Shown here: positions 1 through 14,816 of the stretch, piece after piece
Layout: every line of letters begins with the position of its first letter
How positions within the stretch are numbered: position 1 is the stretch's first letter
Assembly (NCBI RefSeq): GCF_001742225.1
Contig: NZ_CP017075.1
Location: 2,480,001 to 2,544,000 of the forward strand
Origin: Novosphingobium resinovorum
Lineage (GTDB): Bacteria > Pseudomonadota > Alphaproteobacteria > Sphingomonadales > Sphingomonadaceae
DNA: 64,000 nt
Direction of reading: 5' to 3'
The notes under the pieces: model-generated
Seen by the model: only the letters and a program-made list of their open reading frames with translations
What the model was told of the DNA's origin: nothing
Database searches by the model: none
Translations under genes and position numbers: made by a program

Positions 1-739
1 TGCAAAGCATCGCACCGGCCGCTACCGCCAGAATATCCACCGGCAGCAGAAACGTGTCGGACTTCAAAGCCACGGCCGCCCCGACAAGGTACGCCCCGCC
101 CAGTACCAATACGCGCGAAGCCGTTGCGCGCTCGACGAACGCCAGGACCTGGTCCTTCATGCGCACACCAGCGACAAAGAAAATCGCACAGCGCAGCATC
201 TTGGGCTGATGTGCGGACAGGTGCCCTTCGAACATAGTCCCCAGCACTGACAGCACTGCACAGAGCAGCAGCGCCGCCCAGACCGGCAGCGGCAAAGTGA
301 TCCTGGTCAGCAGGTAATACATGCCCAGCGCCAACAGGTACCATGACATGCGGGTCAGAAGCAGCACGGGCAGGAGGCGGTTATCCGCCGTCCATTCAAA
401 CCAGGACGCGGCCGGGTCCATCGGCACCAGGACCTGGTAAATCACGCCCCAGGCGAAGTAGAGGTAGAGCGGCCTCACCAACCGGCTGCGCTGCGTATCG
501 AGGCGCGGCCGCATGACCGACTCAGAAGCGAGAATCCCGGAGACAAGAAAGAACAGGGGCATACGCACCGGCCGGATGAAACCGTTCAAGACATGCCAAG
601 CCGCCGCCAGTTCCACATTGTTCGCCCATGGCATCAACGCAACCTGCTCACCCAGATGCATCATCACCACCAGCAAAATACATCCCGCCTTGGCAAAATT
701 GGGCCAGACAAGGTCCCTCTGGGAAACGTCCGTAATCAT
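1..739 (-). CDS. Acyltransferase family 3 membrane protein, 3' end outside window
   Basis: The reverse strand is open from an ATG at 739 to the window edge (246 codons, no stop). The N-terminus has the acyltransferase-3 pattern: a first membrane segment ending in VVMMHLGEQ, then RMPLFFLVSG, followed by several hydrophobic helices. The family transfers acyl groups, often O-acetyl, to cell-surface glycans in the inner membrane. The substrate cannot be told from the sequence. It diverges from gyrB, with about 290 bases between them that I could not assign. Family is likely; the specific function is unknown. Confidence 0.8.
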   Translation of the reverse strand, partial: MITDVSQRDLVWPNFAKAGCILLVVMMHLGEQVALMPWANNVELAAAWHVLNGFIRPVRMPLFFLVSGILASESVMRPRLDTQRSRLVRPLYLYFAWGVIYQVLVPMDPAASWFEWTADNRLLPVLLLTRMSWYLLALGMYYLLTRITLPLPVWAALLLCAVLSVLGTMFEGHLSAHQPKMLRCAIFFVAGVRMKDQVLAFVERATASRVLVLGGAYLVGAAVALKSDTFLLPVDILAVAAGAMLC

Positions 740-805
740 GCGCTCTAACCCCCTGTTCAGAGCAGGAAGCTAAGGAGATATATTTATTCCGACGTTAATC
801 ATTAG

Positions 806-3562
<2,757 letters not shown>

Positions 3563-3587
3563 TCCACGCACGGCGTTGATAATCAGA

Positions 3588-3625
3588 AAGGGCGGGAGCG
3601 CACTGGATGCACTCCCGCCCTTTTG
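3588..3625 (+). terminator. Rho-independent terminator after gyrB
   Basis: GGGCGGGAG pairs with CTCCCGCCC across a short loop and is followed by TTTT. The stem extends through flanking A/T pairs. It starts 25 bases after the gyrB stop. Confidence 0.9.
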
Positions 3626-3691
3626 CGTGGGCGCTCTTGTCTTGCGCGCTTGCTGAGGCATCATGCTGCAACTGCACAGCTGGAGCCGCCC

Positions 3692-4873
3692 ATGCCCGAC
3701 ACGCTTCCCCTTTCGCTTGACGACGACCTGAAGCACGACCTCGTCACCCGCGGCTACGACCGGCGCAGCTTCGGACGGATCGCCGTGCTGCTCGGCGGCG
3801 GGGTCGCGGCGGCGCAGGTCATGCCAGGCTTTGGGCCTGCCTTCGCGCAAGTGCCCAAGGCCGCGACAGGGACCGTCCGGATCGGCGCCAACGAGTGCTG
3901 GACCGGCCCCTTCCCCGCCGGGGTGCAGGCCGCGATGAAGGCGGTCACGCAAGGCAACCGCTACGAACCCGACGGCGAGATCCAGAAGCTGCGCGACACC
4001 GTCGCGATGGTCGAACGGGTGCCTGCAGATCGCGTCGTCGCCTGGCCGGGCTCGAGCGATCCGCTCGCCCGCATCGCCGTCACGTTTGCGTCCCCTACAC
4101 GCGGGATCGTCACCGCCGACCCGACCTTCGAGCCGATCTGGCAGGTGGGCGAATGGCTGGGGGCCAAGGTGTCGAAAGTCCCGCTCACACCGACCAACGG
4201 TCATGACGTGCGCGCGATGCTCTCCGCCGATCCGAACGCGGGGCTCTACTATATCTGCACGCCCAACAACCCCACCGGCACGCTGACCCCGCTTGCCGAC
4301 ATCGAGTGGCTGCTCGCCGCCAAGCCCAAGGACGCGGTGGTGCTGGTGGACGAAGCCTATCTCCACTTCGCCGGCGCCCCCAGCGCGATGCCGCTTGCCG
4401 CGACGCGCAGCGACGTGATCGTGATGCGGTCGTTCTCCAAGCTGTTCGGGATGGCGGGCATGCGCCTTGGCCTGACGGTGGCCGATCCTGCGCTGCACAA
4501 GCGGATGATGCGCTACGACGGCGATCTGGTGACGATGATGCTGCCGATCACGGCCGTCGCCTGCGGGACCGCCTCACTGACGCAGACGGGCGAGATCGCC
4601 GCACGGCGGAGCCAGATGGAGGCCGCGCGCGAGGAAACGCTGGCGAACGTCGCGAAACGGGGCCTGAAGGTTCTGCCGGGCAGCCGCGCCAATATGTTCC
4701 TTCTCGAATGGAACGACCGTTCGCCCAAACAGATGAGCGAGGCGTTTCTGGCGCAGGGCGTACAGATCGGCCGCTCATGGAGCGCCTATCCGCGGATGTC
4801 GCGGATCACCGTGGGTTCGGCCGAGGACATGGCGAAGTTTCGGCTGGCACTGGACCGTATCCTAACTGGGTGA
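3692..4873 (+). CDS. Tat-signal PLP-dependent aminotransferase, histidinol-phosphate aminotransferase-like
   Basis: Class I/II PLP-dependent aminotransferase of the HisC-like group, 393 residues from the ATG at 3692. The fold is shown by NNPTGT, the VLVDEAYLHF segment and the PLP-lysine motif SFSKLFGMAGMRLGL. Unusually for HisC, residues 24-50 carry a twin-arginine signal (RRSFGRIAV, then a Gly/Ala-rich hydrophobic stretch ending AFAQ), which predicts export of the folded holoenzyme to the periplasm. It stands alone with no his genes nearby, so a role in histidine synthesis is not supported. The substrate is unknown. Confidence 0.85.
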   Translation: MPDTLPLSLDDDLKHDLVTRGYDRRSFGRIAVLLGGGVAAAQVMPGFGPAFAQVPKAATGTVRIGANECWTGPFPAGVQAAMKAVTQGNRYEPDGEIQKLRDTVAMVERVPADRVVAWPGSSDPLARIAVTFASPTRGIVTADPTFEPIWQVGEWLGAKVSKVPLTPTNGHDVRAMLSADPNAGLYYICTPNNPTGTLTPLADIEWLLAAKPKDAVVLVDEAYLHFAGAPSAMPLAATRSDVIVMRSFSKLFGMAGMRLGLTVADPALHKRMMRYDGDLVTMMLPITAVACGTASLTQTGEIAARRSQMEAAREETLANVAKRGLKVLPGSRANMFLLEWNDRSPKQMSEAFLAQGVQIGRSWSAYPRMSRITVGSAEDMAKFRLALDRILTG

Positions 4874-5353
4874 GCTAACGCGTATCATCTCCGCCGAACG
4901 GGAACAGCCAGCCAGCATGGCCATTGGGTGTGGCCACGCCTGGTATCATCACGGTGCCGCCCTCACACGCAGACTGGATCATTTCGCTGGTGCGGCATAA
5001 TGCCGCTGGATCAAGCGGATTGTCGCTGCGGGCAAGAAGGATCGCTTGCGATGGCCAGCGACATTCATTTCAAGAATGGCTGGGTGATGCGGGCGCCGCT
5101 CCATGCCGGTGGCGCTCAGCGCATCATGGCGACGCAACGGAATGCCGGCCAGGAAATCGTTGGTTTGCTGAGATCACGATGGCGCGCCGTTCCTATCCGG
5201 CTGGGCCAAGGGTGCTGGTCGCAAACCGCTCTTCGCGAACGGAAGGCCCGGCCATCGATAATGAGCCGGCCAGAGCGGCCGATCCTGCGATCTCGCGCCT
5301 CAGTGCGGCAAGCGCGGCTGAGAGGACAGGGGATTACTGCAAGAGAGCTACAC
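4874..5353. other. Unassigned spacer of 480 bases
   Basis: Several frames are open here by GC bias, but none starts with a convincing ribosome site or shows a recognisable motif. I see no RNA gene or IS end. It may be decayed DNA. Confidence 0.5.
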
Positions 5354-6343
5354 TCAAGGCCGATATGGGCACTGAATGTTCGGAATTTCATCACGCATCA
5401 GCTGAACGCGCGCCTTGCGGGAGCGATGCGATGGGTCACGAAACAGTCGGAGCATGTCCTGCTCGTCACGTCGAAGCCAGAACTCCAATCCGGTCGAGGG
5501 GTCAAATCCCGCGCACGTGGCCAATCGCAGCCCCACACTATCCGCGCGATCCTCCATCCGCCTGCGTTCCGCAAGACTTCCCGCCGTCCCGTCGTGGTAG
5601 ATGACATGGCCCAATTCATGCCCGGCGACCAAAGCCAGTTCATCGTCGTTAACGGCAAATGCGATCAGCTTGCTGGATATCGCGACGTTACTGCCGTCAG
5701 AAAACGCGGTGATCCCCTCACCGGTCTTGATCACGAAGCGCGCTGCGCAAGTCAGTTGCGGCTGGATGTGAACCTCGAAGGCGTTACCGTCACGGCGCAA
5801 TCCGAGCTGGATCACCTTCGCTACAGGCTGCTGTGCCAAGCGCTGTTCTATCTCATCGGCGATCAGCGCAGCGTCAGGTGAAGCGGCGATTATCGCGCCA
5901 GCTGTTTCACCATTGACGGCCAGCAATTCGTCACCCACGCGGACACCCGCAAGGTCCGCAGGGCCACCTTTGACCACGGCAGCGATCTGGGGCTTATCAT
6001 TCATGCTCAGCAGCTGCGAGACGGCCGGCCGGTCACTTTCGGAATAAGCGCCGATGTAGTCGAGGCTCATTCCGGTACCGGCGACCTTGCTGGAGCACAA
6101 ATCCACAGCGGCCAGATTCAGTCTGTAGCCAACCGTGGTCAGTTTCGCCATTTGGACCCGCAAGGCGACGGGCCAGGGTTCGCTCGGCGGCGCCGCGAAA
6201 ACCGATGGGCTCGATAGCGCCCCTGCTGCAAGAGGCAGCAGGACGAGGGCCCATCGGCAAACCTGATGTTGCAACCGCCTCGGTGCAGCGACAGCGGTGC
6301 GATGCACCATGGAACTTCGAATGCCGGTGTTCATAAATCTCAT
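5354..6343 (-). CDS. Secreted PDZ-domain M48-like metalloprotease (paralogue 1)
   Basis: Predicted exported zinc protease of about 329 residues. Start choice is uncertain: ATGs at 6343, 6334 and 6310 all precede the signal-peptide-like segment WALVLLPLAAGALSSPSVFA. A central PDZ-like block (AAVVKGGPADLAGVRVGDELLAVNG) is followed by the zinc motif AGHELGHVIYHD and a downstream EDRADSVGLRLA, which provides the third zinc ligand in M48-type enzymes. The C-terminal block WLRRDEQDMLRLFRDPSHRS is shared with the protein at 60411-61346, so the two are paralogues. The substrate is unknown; envelope proteolysis is the likely role. Confidence 0.75.
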   Translation of the reverse strand: MRFMNTGIRSSMVHRTAVAAPRRLQHQVCRWALVLLPLAAGALSSPSVFAAPPSEPWPVALRVQMAKLTTVGYRLNLAAVDLCSSKVAGTGMSLDYIGAYSESDRPAVSQLLSMNDKPQIAAVVKGGPADLAGVRVGDELLAVNGETAGAIIAASPDAALIADEIEQRLAQQPVAKVIQLGLRRDGNAFEVHIQPQLTCAARFVIKTGEGITAFSDGSNVAISSKLIAFAVNDDELALVAGHELGHVIYHDGTAGSLAERRRMEDRADSVGLRLATCAGFDPSTGLEFWLRRDEQDMLRLFRDPSHRSRKARVQLMRDEIPNIQCPYRP

Positions 6344-6801
6344 TTTTACCGCAATAAGCTTACCGCCAGAAATGATAGCGCCCTTGCCGCATTGCGAGAA
6401 ACCGCAATTGGCAAAGCAGATACGGGCCACCCCTGCAATGGCTCGTGCCAGCGGCTTTCAAACGACCTTTTCCATTGGGCGACGTGGGCACACCTCGCAT
6501 CTTGCTTCGCAAAGCACTCTGCCATCAAGCATCGCGTATCATCAGAAGCGAGCGGCCGCGTGCGGCCAGAACCACGAAAATTCGGCCCAGACCGCTTAAG
6601 GAGGAAAAACGGGTCAGTACCGCTGTAATTCCGCCCCACTTCACATTTGCACCGGGGCAGCAAACGGGCACGGGAACATGAACCTGGATCGCCTGGTTTC
6701 ATTCCTGCCGGGGCTCGGATCGCGATGAGAGGTGTCGTTCGGTGCAGCCGGTATTGTCGCTGCCGAAGCGGTATCGCGGCAATGGCAACGCGGGCGCCCG
6801 T
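6344..6801. other. Unassigned spacer
   Basis: About 460 bases upstream of the protease. Open frames on both strands are short, Arg/Pro-rich and motif-free. I see no RNA gene or repeat here. Confidence 0.4.
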
Positions 6802-7083
6802 TCACGGCAGCAAGGTCAGAACCAGCGGTGATACGCCCTCGATGTACCATTTGACGGCAATGATCGCCGCCGCTGCGCTGCTTGCGTTGACGGCAAACCG
6901 GAGTTTGCTGGCACGGCGACCGCGATCATCGGCGCTGATCTCCATCACCGCGGCCATTGTCACGAAAATCACGACCTGCCAGCGCGTTTCAACATACTGG
7001 AACGTCGCGCGCGCGGCTGCCCCGCAAAGGGCGAATGCAATCGCCGTAACGAAAAAGCGCATTGATGATAGTAATTGCTGCAC
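6802..7083 (-). CDS. Small membrane protein, function unknown
   Basis: A 93-residue frame with GTG start at 7083 (an ATG at 7062 is possible). Two or three hydrophobic segments are visible: FFVTAIAFALCGAAA, WQVVIFVTMAAVMEI and NASSAAAAIIAVKW, separated by a basic stretch DDRGRRASKLR. This pattern suits a small inner-membrane protein. The ribosome site is weak and I recognise no family. Confidence 0.4.
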   Translation of the reverse strand: MQQLLSSMRFFVTAIAFALCGAAARATFQYVETRWQVVIFVTMAAVMEISADDRGRRASKLRFAVNASSAAAAIIAVKWYIEGVSPLVLTLLP

Positions 7084-7279
7084 CGCGGCATTCTAGGAAC
7101 TATGGGCCGGATACGCAACGCCGCTTATCGCGTCGCAGGCGATGGCCGCCCTATTGATAGCACCAAAACATTTACACCGATCGATCATGTTTGACGGGAC
7201 GCTCGTCGCTTTCTGGACCACAAAATCCGGCGCAGACATTGCGCGCTGTTGCGGTGCCAGCGAGGCGAGCAAGGCACCG

Positions 7280-7573
7280 CTAGTCCCGTTGGCTGAAAGC
7301 GCCAAACGTCACCGGGACGGCCAGCAGGAACGGCAGCTCGGGGGAGGCAATGCGCGATTCGCTTCCGTTCTCATGAATCAGCACGACCCGTCCGACCCCA
7401 GGTGTGGCGACCACCGCCGATACGGTATCAACCCACTGATGAAGAACCTCGCGAACCCGGGCCAACGCCTCAGCTTCGCGGGTTGTCGTGCCGGAAGCTT
7501 CCAGTTCAGCCTCGAGGTCGACGATACGGCTGGTAGCAGCATCGATACGGTCGGCGTCGTTCGGATCAGTCAT
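7280..7573 (-). CDS. Hypothetical protein, 97 residues
   Basis: Starts at an ATG preceded by a good AAGGAG ribosome site eight bases upstream. The N-terminal half is acidic and probably helical (IDAATSRIVDLEAELEASG), suggesting a short coiled coil. The C-terminal half has GVGRVVLIHENGSESRI, probably beta-strand. No family is recognised. It lies 25 bases downstream of the doubtful frame 7598-7867 on the same strand. Confidence 0.55.
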   Translation of the reverse strand: MTDPNDADRIDAATSRIVDLEAELEASGTTTREAEALARVREVLHQWVDTVSAVVATPGVGRVVLIHENGSESRIASPELPFLLAVPVTFGAFSQRD

Positions 7574-7597
7574 CGCAGCTCTCCTTGCGTCTCAGCC

Positions 7598-7867
7598 TTA
7601 GGAGCCCGGCGGCGCGCCCGACAAGCAAAGGGACGGCCCCATCGCTGCGGCGTTGATCTCATACGCCGCTCGAAGCGCGGATTGATCGGCCGGGGTCGCA
7701 CCCTGGGCAGTTGCGCCCTGCAGCGCTGACGTGCAGGCTTCACATATGGCGAAGCAAAAACTGGAAAAGCTCCGCCCGCGCAGTGTCACCGCACCAGTTC
7801 TGGCATTAACGCTTATAGCGGGCCGCATCAGCGGCCGTGCCATGCTGAATTGATCCAGCATGCTCAC
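7598..7867 (-). CDS. Possible small hypothetical protein
   Basis: An 89-residue frame starting GTG-AGC-ATG. It contains FCFAICEACTSALQG, a Cys-rich segment, and then an Ala-rich stretch. There is no clear ribosome site and no family match. It is included only because it sits tandem and close to the better-supported gene 7280-7573. Confidence 0.25.
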   Translation of the reverse strand: MSMLDQFSMARPLMRPAISVNARTGAVTLRGRSFSSFCFAICEACTSALQGATAQGATPADQSALRAAYEINAAAMGPSLCLSGAPPGS

Positions 7868-7915
7868 GGATGCAGCGCCGCTCGGCGGCCCATTCCCGCT
7901 CGCCAGGCATGCCTT

Positions 7916-9367
7916 TTACAGCGGGTTATCCAGCTGGATGATCGCCTCGTCGCTGGCACGCTGGGTGGTCTTGAGCTGGCGCGCGGCCTTGAAGCTGGCG
8001 AGCACCGGCGCGTCACGCTCGTAGATGTCGTTGAACGCCTGCAGCGTCCCGTCGATCGAACGGGCGAAGGTGAAGTAGGTGAGATAGACCGGGAAGGTCC
8101 GGGTCATCGCCACTTTCTTGTACTCGCCCGCGCGCGACAGTTCGGCGGCATCGGTGCCGGACATGCCGGCGCCCAGGATTGCCATCGTCATGCCCAGTTC
8201 CACCGCGCGCTCGGTGCGGATGCAGCCGTGGCTGAAGGCACGCACGTCGGAGTTGAAGTAGGACTTCGCGGGCGTGTCGTGCAGGTAGATCGCATGCGGG
8301 TTAGGCATGTCGATCTTCATGAGGCCAAGCGCATTGCTGGGACCGGGCTGCTGGACGACGGTGATCATCCCGTTCTCGGCCTTGTAGCCCTTGTAACCGT
8401 TGTTGGCGGCCCACTTCGGGTTGTTCATGACCTTGGCGCCCAGCCCTTCGCCCTTGACGATCGACTGCGGCACCGTCCAGGTCGGGTTGAACACGACCGC
8501 GCTGACCGTCTCGGCCAGCTGCGGGGTGGCGGTACGACCAGGCTTGCCCACCACCGTCTTGTAAGTGCGCAGGATCTTGTTCTTGACCACCAGGCGCAGC
8601 TGGAATTCCGGCACGTTGGTCATCAGGTAGACGGTCCCGAGATCGCGGGCGAGCCAGCGCCAGCGGTCCATGTTGGCCTGGATCAGCGCGCGGCGATCCT
8701 TCTGCGCCATCGGCGTGGCGTTGAGCGCATCCTTGAGCGCGGCATAATCCGGGTTGGTCGGCGCGAGCTTGGCGACGACACCGGCAACGTCATGGTCGGA
8801 CAGCGCCTGCGCCATGATCTGCTGGGTGGGCATGGTGTCCTGGTCGGGATCGACCGCGAACCACTGGACGCGCGCAGGCATCGGCGTGCGGCCGTCGCGC
8901 AGGTCCTCGATCAGCCAGGCGAAGACGCGGCTCGCGAGCGCGTCGAGCGCATCGCCCTCACCCTTGGCGATGGCGGCCTTGAGCGCCGCGGGCTGGTAGT
9001 CGGCCGGGATCAGGCCTTCCTTGCCGATGTAGCCGATCGTGGAGAGCAGCGCCTGCGCATCCGACACAGTCCAGGGCATGACGGGCTCGGCCAGCGTCAC
9101 TTCCTGCACGATGGGAGAGGAGACAGTCGGCGCCTGTACCGGCACGGCGCCCGGGGCAGAGGAGGGCTGCGCGGTCGGGACCGCTGCAGGACGCACCGGC
9201 CTCGCGGTCGCAGGAGCCGTCGGTGTCGGCATCGCGACGGTCGGCGGGAGCAGGTCCTCGGGCAACTTCTCGGTCTTGATCTTCTGCGCCTGAACCGGCT
9301 GCACGCCGACAGCCAGAAGCGTCAGCGCCGACACGACGCTGGAACCGAAGCGCTTGAAACTCACCAT
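7916..9367 (-). CDS. L,D-transpeptidase, YcbB/LdtD-like
   Basis: Periplasmic peptidoglycan cross-linking enzyme of 483 residues; it would form meso-DAP to meso-DAP cross-links or anchor lipoproteins. The start at 9367 gives a signal peptide (MVSFKRF, hydrophobic core, ending VQAQ). A Pro/Ala-rich linker follows, then a helical region, then the YkuD catalytic domain with FSHGCIRTERAVELG near residue 380. That motif carries the active-site Cys and the preceding His. Size and domain order match YcbB-type enzymes. It diverges from the transporter at 9543. Confidence 0.9.
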   Translation of the reverse strand: MVSFKRFGSSVVSALTLLAVGVQPVQAQKIKTEKLPEDLLPPTVAMPTPTAPATARPVRPAAVPTAQPSSAPGAVPVQAPTVSSPIVQEVTLAEPVMPWTVSDAQALLSTIGYIGKEGLIPADYQPAALKAAIAKGEGDALDALASRVFAWLIEDLRDGRTPMPARVQWFAVDPDQDTMPTQQIMAQALSDHDVAGVVAKLAPTNPDYAALKDALNATPMAQKDRRALIQANMDRWRWLARDLGTVYLMTNVPEFQLRLVVKNKILRTYKTVVGKPGRTATPQLAETVSAVVFNPTWTVPQSIVKGEGLGAKVMNNPKWAANNGYKGYKAENGMITVVQQPGPSNALGLMKIDMPNPHAIYLHDTPAKSYFNSDVRAFSHGCIRTERAVELGMTMAILGAGMSGTDAAELSRAGEYKKVAMTRTFPVYLTYFTFARSIDGTLQAFNDIYERDAPVLASFKAARQLKTTQRASDEAIIQLDNPL

Positions 9368-9542
9368 ATTGCCTTGAAACCTGCCCGATGGAGACCTTGG
9401 GGGGAAGACGCGCGGCGCTCTCCAAGGTTGCCGCCACGCCGCATAGATGTGCCCGTTTACGCGCCATTCTTCAAGGATGCGACATGTCCCGGCGATGAAT
9501 TGCTTGCGCACAACCTTGCGCCGGGCGAGAGGCGCAGGCCTT

Positions 9543-10442
9543 ATGCGTGCCGCTTTCACCCCCAACCCGCCTGCTTTGCCCGTGCTTGCCCCGGTCCTGG
9601 CCGTGGTCGCCGGGATCGCCGCATTCAGCGTCATGGATGCCGCGATGAAGGCCGCCTCGCTGGTTCTCGGCGTCGGCACGGCGCTGCTCCTGCGCAACCT
9701 GTTCGGAACGCTGCTGACGATCCCGCTGTGGCTGGCCAAGGGCCGCCCGACGCCGACCCGCAAGGTCGCACTGTTCCACTTCCAGCGCTCTTGCGTCACC
9801 TCGGTGATGGCGGCGCTGTTCTTCTACGGCCTCGTGCGCATCCCGATGGCCGAGGGCATGGCGATTTCGTTCTTCGCGCCGATCATCGCGCTCTATTTCG
9901 CGGCGCTGCTGCTGGGCGAGACGATCCGGCCGCGCGCTATCTTCGCCGCCCTGCTCGGCCTTGTCGGCATGGTGGTGATCGGTGCTGACCGCTTCGGAGC
10001 CGGGCAGTACGGGGCCGAAGCGGTCAAGGGCACCGCCGCCATCGTGCTCTCCGCGGTATTCTATGCACTCAACCTCGTCATGCAGCGCAAGCAGGCCCTG
10101 CTCGCAGGGCCCGTGGAGATCGCGCTGTTCCAGAATCTCAATGTCACGGTGCTGTTCGCCCTGTTCGCCCCGTTCTACTGGACCATGCCCGATGCCGCGA
10201 GCCTTGCATGGACGCTGCTCGGCGCCGTGCTCGCCACCATCGCGCTGCTGTTCCTGTCCTGGGGCTATGCGCGGGCCGAGGCGCAGGTGCTCGTGCCGGT
10301 CGAGTACACCGGGTTTCTCTGGGCCACGCTCATGGGCTGGATGGTGTTCGGCGAACGCCCCGGGCTCGGGATCGTCGCAGGTGCGGCATTGATCGTGACG
10401 GGTTGCTGGATCGGCACGCGCCCCGCCCAAAACAACACCTAA
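9543..10442 (+). CDS. DMT-superfamily (EamA) transporter
   Basis: Inner-membrane transporter of 299 residues with about ten hydrophobic helices in two EamA-like halves. Typical elements are PMAEGMAISFFAPIIALYFA followed by LLGETI in the first half and PVEYTGFLWATLMGWMVFGE in the second. The ATG at 9543 is preceded by a GAGAGGCG-type ribosome site. The family exports small metabolites; the substrate cannot be predicted. Confidence 0.85.
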   Translation: MRAAFTPNPPALPVLAPVLAVVAGIAAFSVMDAAMKAASLVLGVGTALLLRNLFGTLLTIPLWLAKGRPTPTRKVALFHFQRSCVTSVMAALFFYGLVRIPMAEGMAISFFAPIIALYFAALLLGETIRPRAIFAALLGLVGMVVIGADRFGAGQYGAEAVKGTAAIVLSAVFYALNLVMQRKQALLAGPVEIALFQNLNVTVLFALFAPFYWTMPDAASLAWTLLGAVLATIALLFLSWGYARAEAQVLVPVEYTGFLWATLMGWMVFGERPGLGIVAGAALIVTGCWIGTRPAQNNT

Positions 10443-10519
10443 GTCTAGCCTCGCGCACCCTTGACCTTGGGCCGCCGAGAGCCCACGTCCGGGACTAGAG
10501 ATTTCCGCCTGTCGCACTG

Positions 10520-10544
10520 CAACACGACGCAGCAAATCGTGTTG
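10520..10544 (+). promoter_or_regulatory. Small inverted repeat upstream of acnA
   Basis: CAACACGA and TCGTGTTG form an 8-bp perfect inverted repeat with a 9-base loop, 42 bases before the acnA start. It could be an operator or a leader hairpin. No T-run follows, so it is not an obvious terminator for the upstream transporter gene. Confidence 0.3.
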
Positions 10545-10585
10545 TCCCCGAGGCAGGCTCTACACAAAAGGGGATAAAGCCCACC

Positions 10586-13261
<2,676 letters not shown>

Positions 13262-13290
13262 TCCGACGCGGCGCGTCGGATGCCGAAACG

Positions 13291-13325
13291 AAAACCCCGC
13301 CTGGCGCGATCCAGGCGGGGTTTTC
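13291..13325 (+). terminator. Rho-independent terminator after acnA
   Basis: AAAACCCCGCCTGG pairs with CCAGGCGGGGTTTT around a short loop. The symmetry allows it to serve the converging gene at 13345-13797 as well. Confidence 0.92.
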
Positions 13326-13344
13326 TATGCTGCCTCGCAGCACC

Positions 13345-13797
13345 TCAAAAATAGATATCGATGTAATCCGTCAGGCTGTCACACCATTCGAATTCGCGCA
13401 GCCGGTAATACCTGCGATTCTGTGTTATCGCAAAATGCCAGATTTTCGCCTTATCGCACTGGCGTCCGGCATCGGGCGTATCGGTGATGGCGATGCGGCC
13501 CTCGAAAGTGAAATAGTCTGCGCCAATCTCGGAGATGGTGCCGTCGAGGAACAGACGCCCCGCCCCGCCCGCTTCGGCCTGTGCACCGCGCAGCTTCCAG
13601 ACGCCATCGTCCTGCCGCACCACTGCCGTGCCGCGCGTGTTCCAGTCGATCCACTGCAGCGCCAGTCCCTTGTTCGCCGCTAACCGCTGCGCGCTCTTCG
13701 CGTCGAGGATGCGGGTGGGCTGCGGCGTACTTTGGGCGGAAATGGACGGACCGAGCGGGATCAGCAGGCCGGCGAGCAGAAGGGAGCGAATACGCAT
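13345..13797 (-). CDS. Secreted hypothetical protein
   Basis: A 150-residue protein with a clear signal peptide (MRIRSLLLAGLLIPLG, ending SISAQ). The mature part has strand-rich character and two cysteines near the C-terminus (RQCDKAKIWHF and FEWCDSL), which could form a disulfide. It converges with acnA. I recognise no family. Confidence 0.7.
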   Translation of the reverse strand: MRIRSLLLAGLLIPLGPSISAQSTPQPTRILDAKSAQRLAANKGLALQWIDWNTRGTAVVRQDDGVWKLRGAQAEAGGAGRLFLDGTISEIGADYFTFEGRIAITDTPDAGRQCDKAKIWHFAITQNRRYYRLREFEWCDSLTDYIDIYF

Positions 13798-13956
13798 CGC
13801 GTGACATTACGGGGCTCAGCGCCGACATGGAAGACCTTGCGCTTGCACGCTTGGCCACGGGCGGTTCGTCGCAAGTCATTCCCGTCCGGCATTCGGGGTC
13901 AGAGGTGCACGAAGCGGCCGCTCGCGCCGATCACAAGGCACGCATCCTCGCTTCAG

Positions 13957-14816
13957 TTACACAGGATGGGTAACACAGTCGCTTCCGAGAAAAGCGTCCG
14001 GATTGTCGAGATCGAAAGCATCGATCGGCGATTCCTCGCCCGCAAGGTCGATCTGGTAAATCCGGTATCCTGAATCCCGAAAGAACTGGAAAATTGCTGC
14101 CGCCTTCTCGCGATTGGCCGCGGCAACATCCTTATCGATGGCTTCCCGATCGTCGCCCATATAATTCGGCAATACCTCAACGAAGCAGATCGGCCGGGCG
14201 CGTGCGATCGTTTCGGACAAGCCCCGGAATACGCTCAGTTGGGCACCTTCGACATCGACCTTGATAATGGCCGGCGCGAGCATGTTCAGATCCTGCAACG
14301 CCCCGTCCCCTTTGCGCGCCGGAACGAACTGGGGCGGCACAGTGTCAACATACCGCGCCCTCGATTGCACATCGAGCGTCCCCATTTCATCGTAAGAACC
14401 CTCCGCGTAGAACGGCAGGAGGCAATCACTGTCGCTGAGCGCAACGCCGACCACCGTCGCGTCACGAAGGGCGTTGTCCTTGATGAAAAGCTGAGCGAGC
14501 GCGCAACATGCAGACTGCGGCTCGAATCCGACATTCTCTCTGTCCGCGTCGATCGACAGGATGCGCAGCAACGTCTGCCCCTCGTTCACTCCGACATCAA
14601 CGATCGGTCCAGCCTGCGAAGCCATCGCGGCGCCCAGGGCTTGGCAAGGTACGGCTCGTGCCCCATGTCGACGGCAAACTGGCTTGGAAGGTAGCCCTTC
14701 ACGCGGTAGCGACGGGTACCGATGGAAACCGGACTGCCGAGTTCCCGAGCAAGGCGCGCAAAATGAAAACGCAAGCTTTGCAACTTCATCAGCTCTGATG
14801 CCGGGAAATTGTTCAT
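13957..14816 (-). pseudogene. FkbM-family methyltransferase, frameshifted
   Basis: SAM-dependent methyltransferase of the FkbM type, probably acting on a glycan. The C-terminal part (14625 to 13957) carries GPIVDVGVNEGQTLLRIL, the SAM-binding motif I, and IIKVDVEGAQLSVFRGL. The N-terminal part lies in another frame, from MNNFPASELM (14816) through GYLPSQFAVDMGHEPYLAK. Moving from one frame to the other near 14640 restores a normal FkbM order, and the first frame stops at 14586. One missing base explains this. It is a pseudogene unless the shift is a sequencing error. Confidence 0.7.

Noticed and set aside
4928..5881. 317-codon plus-strand frame overlapping the PDZ-M48 gene
   Set aside because: The protease on the other strand has clear PDZ and HELGH motifs; this frame has none.
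7850..9988. 712-codon plus-strand frame opposite the L,D-transpeptidase
   Set aside because: Composition is that of an antisense frame, while the opposite strand has a signal peptide and the HGCIR catalytic motif.
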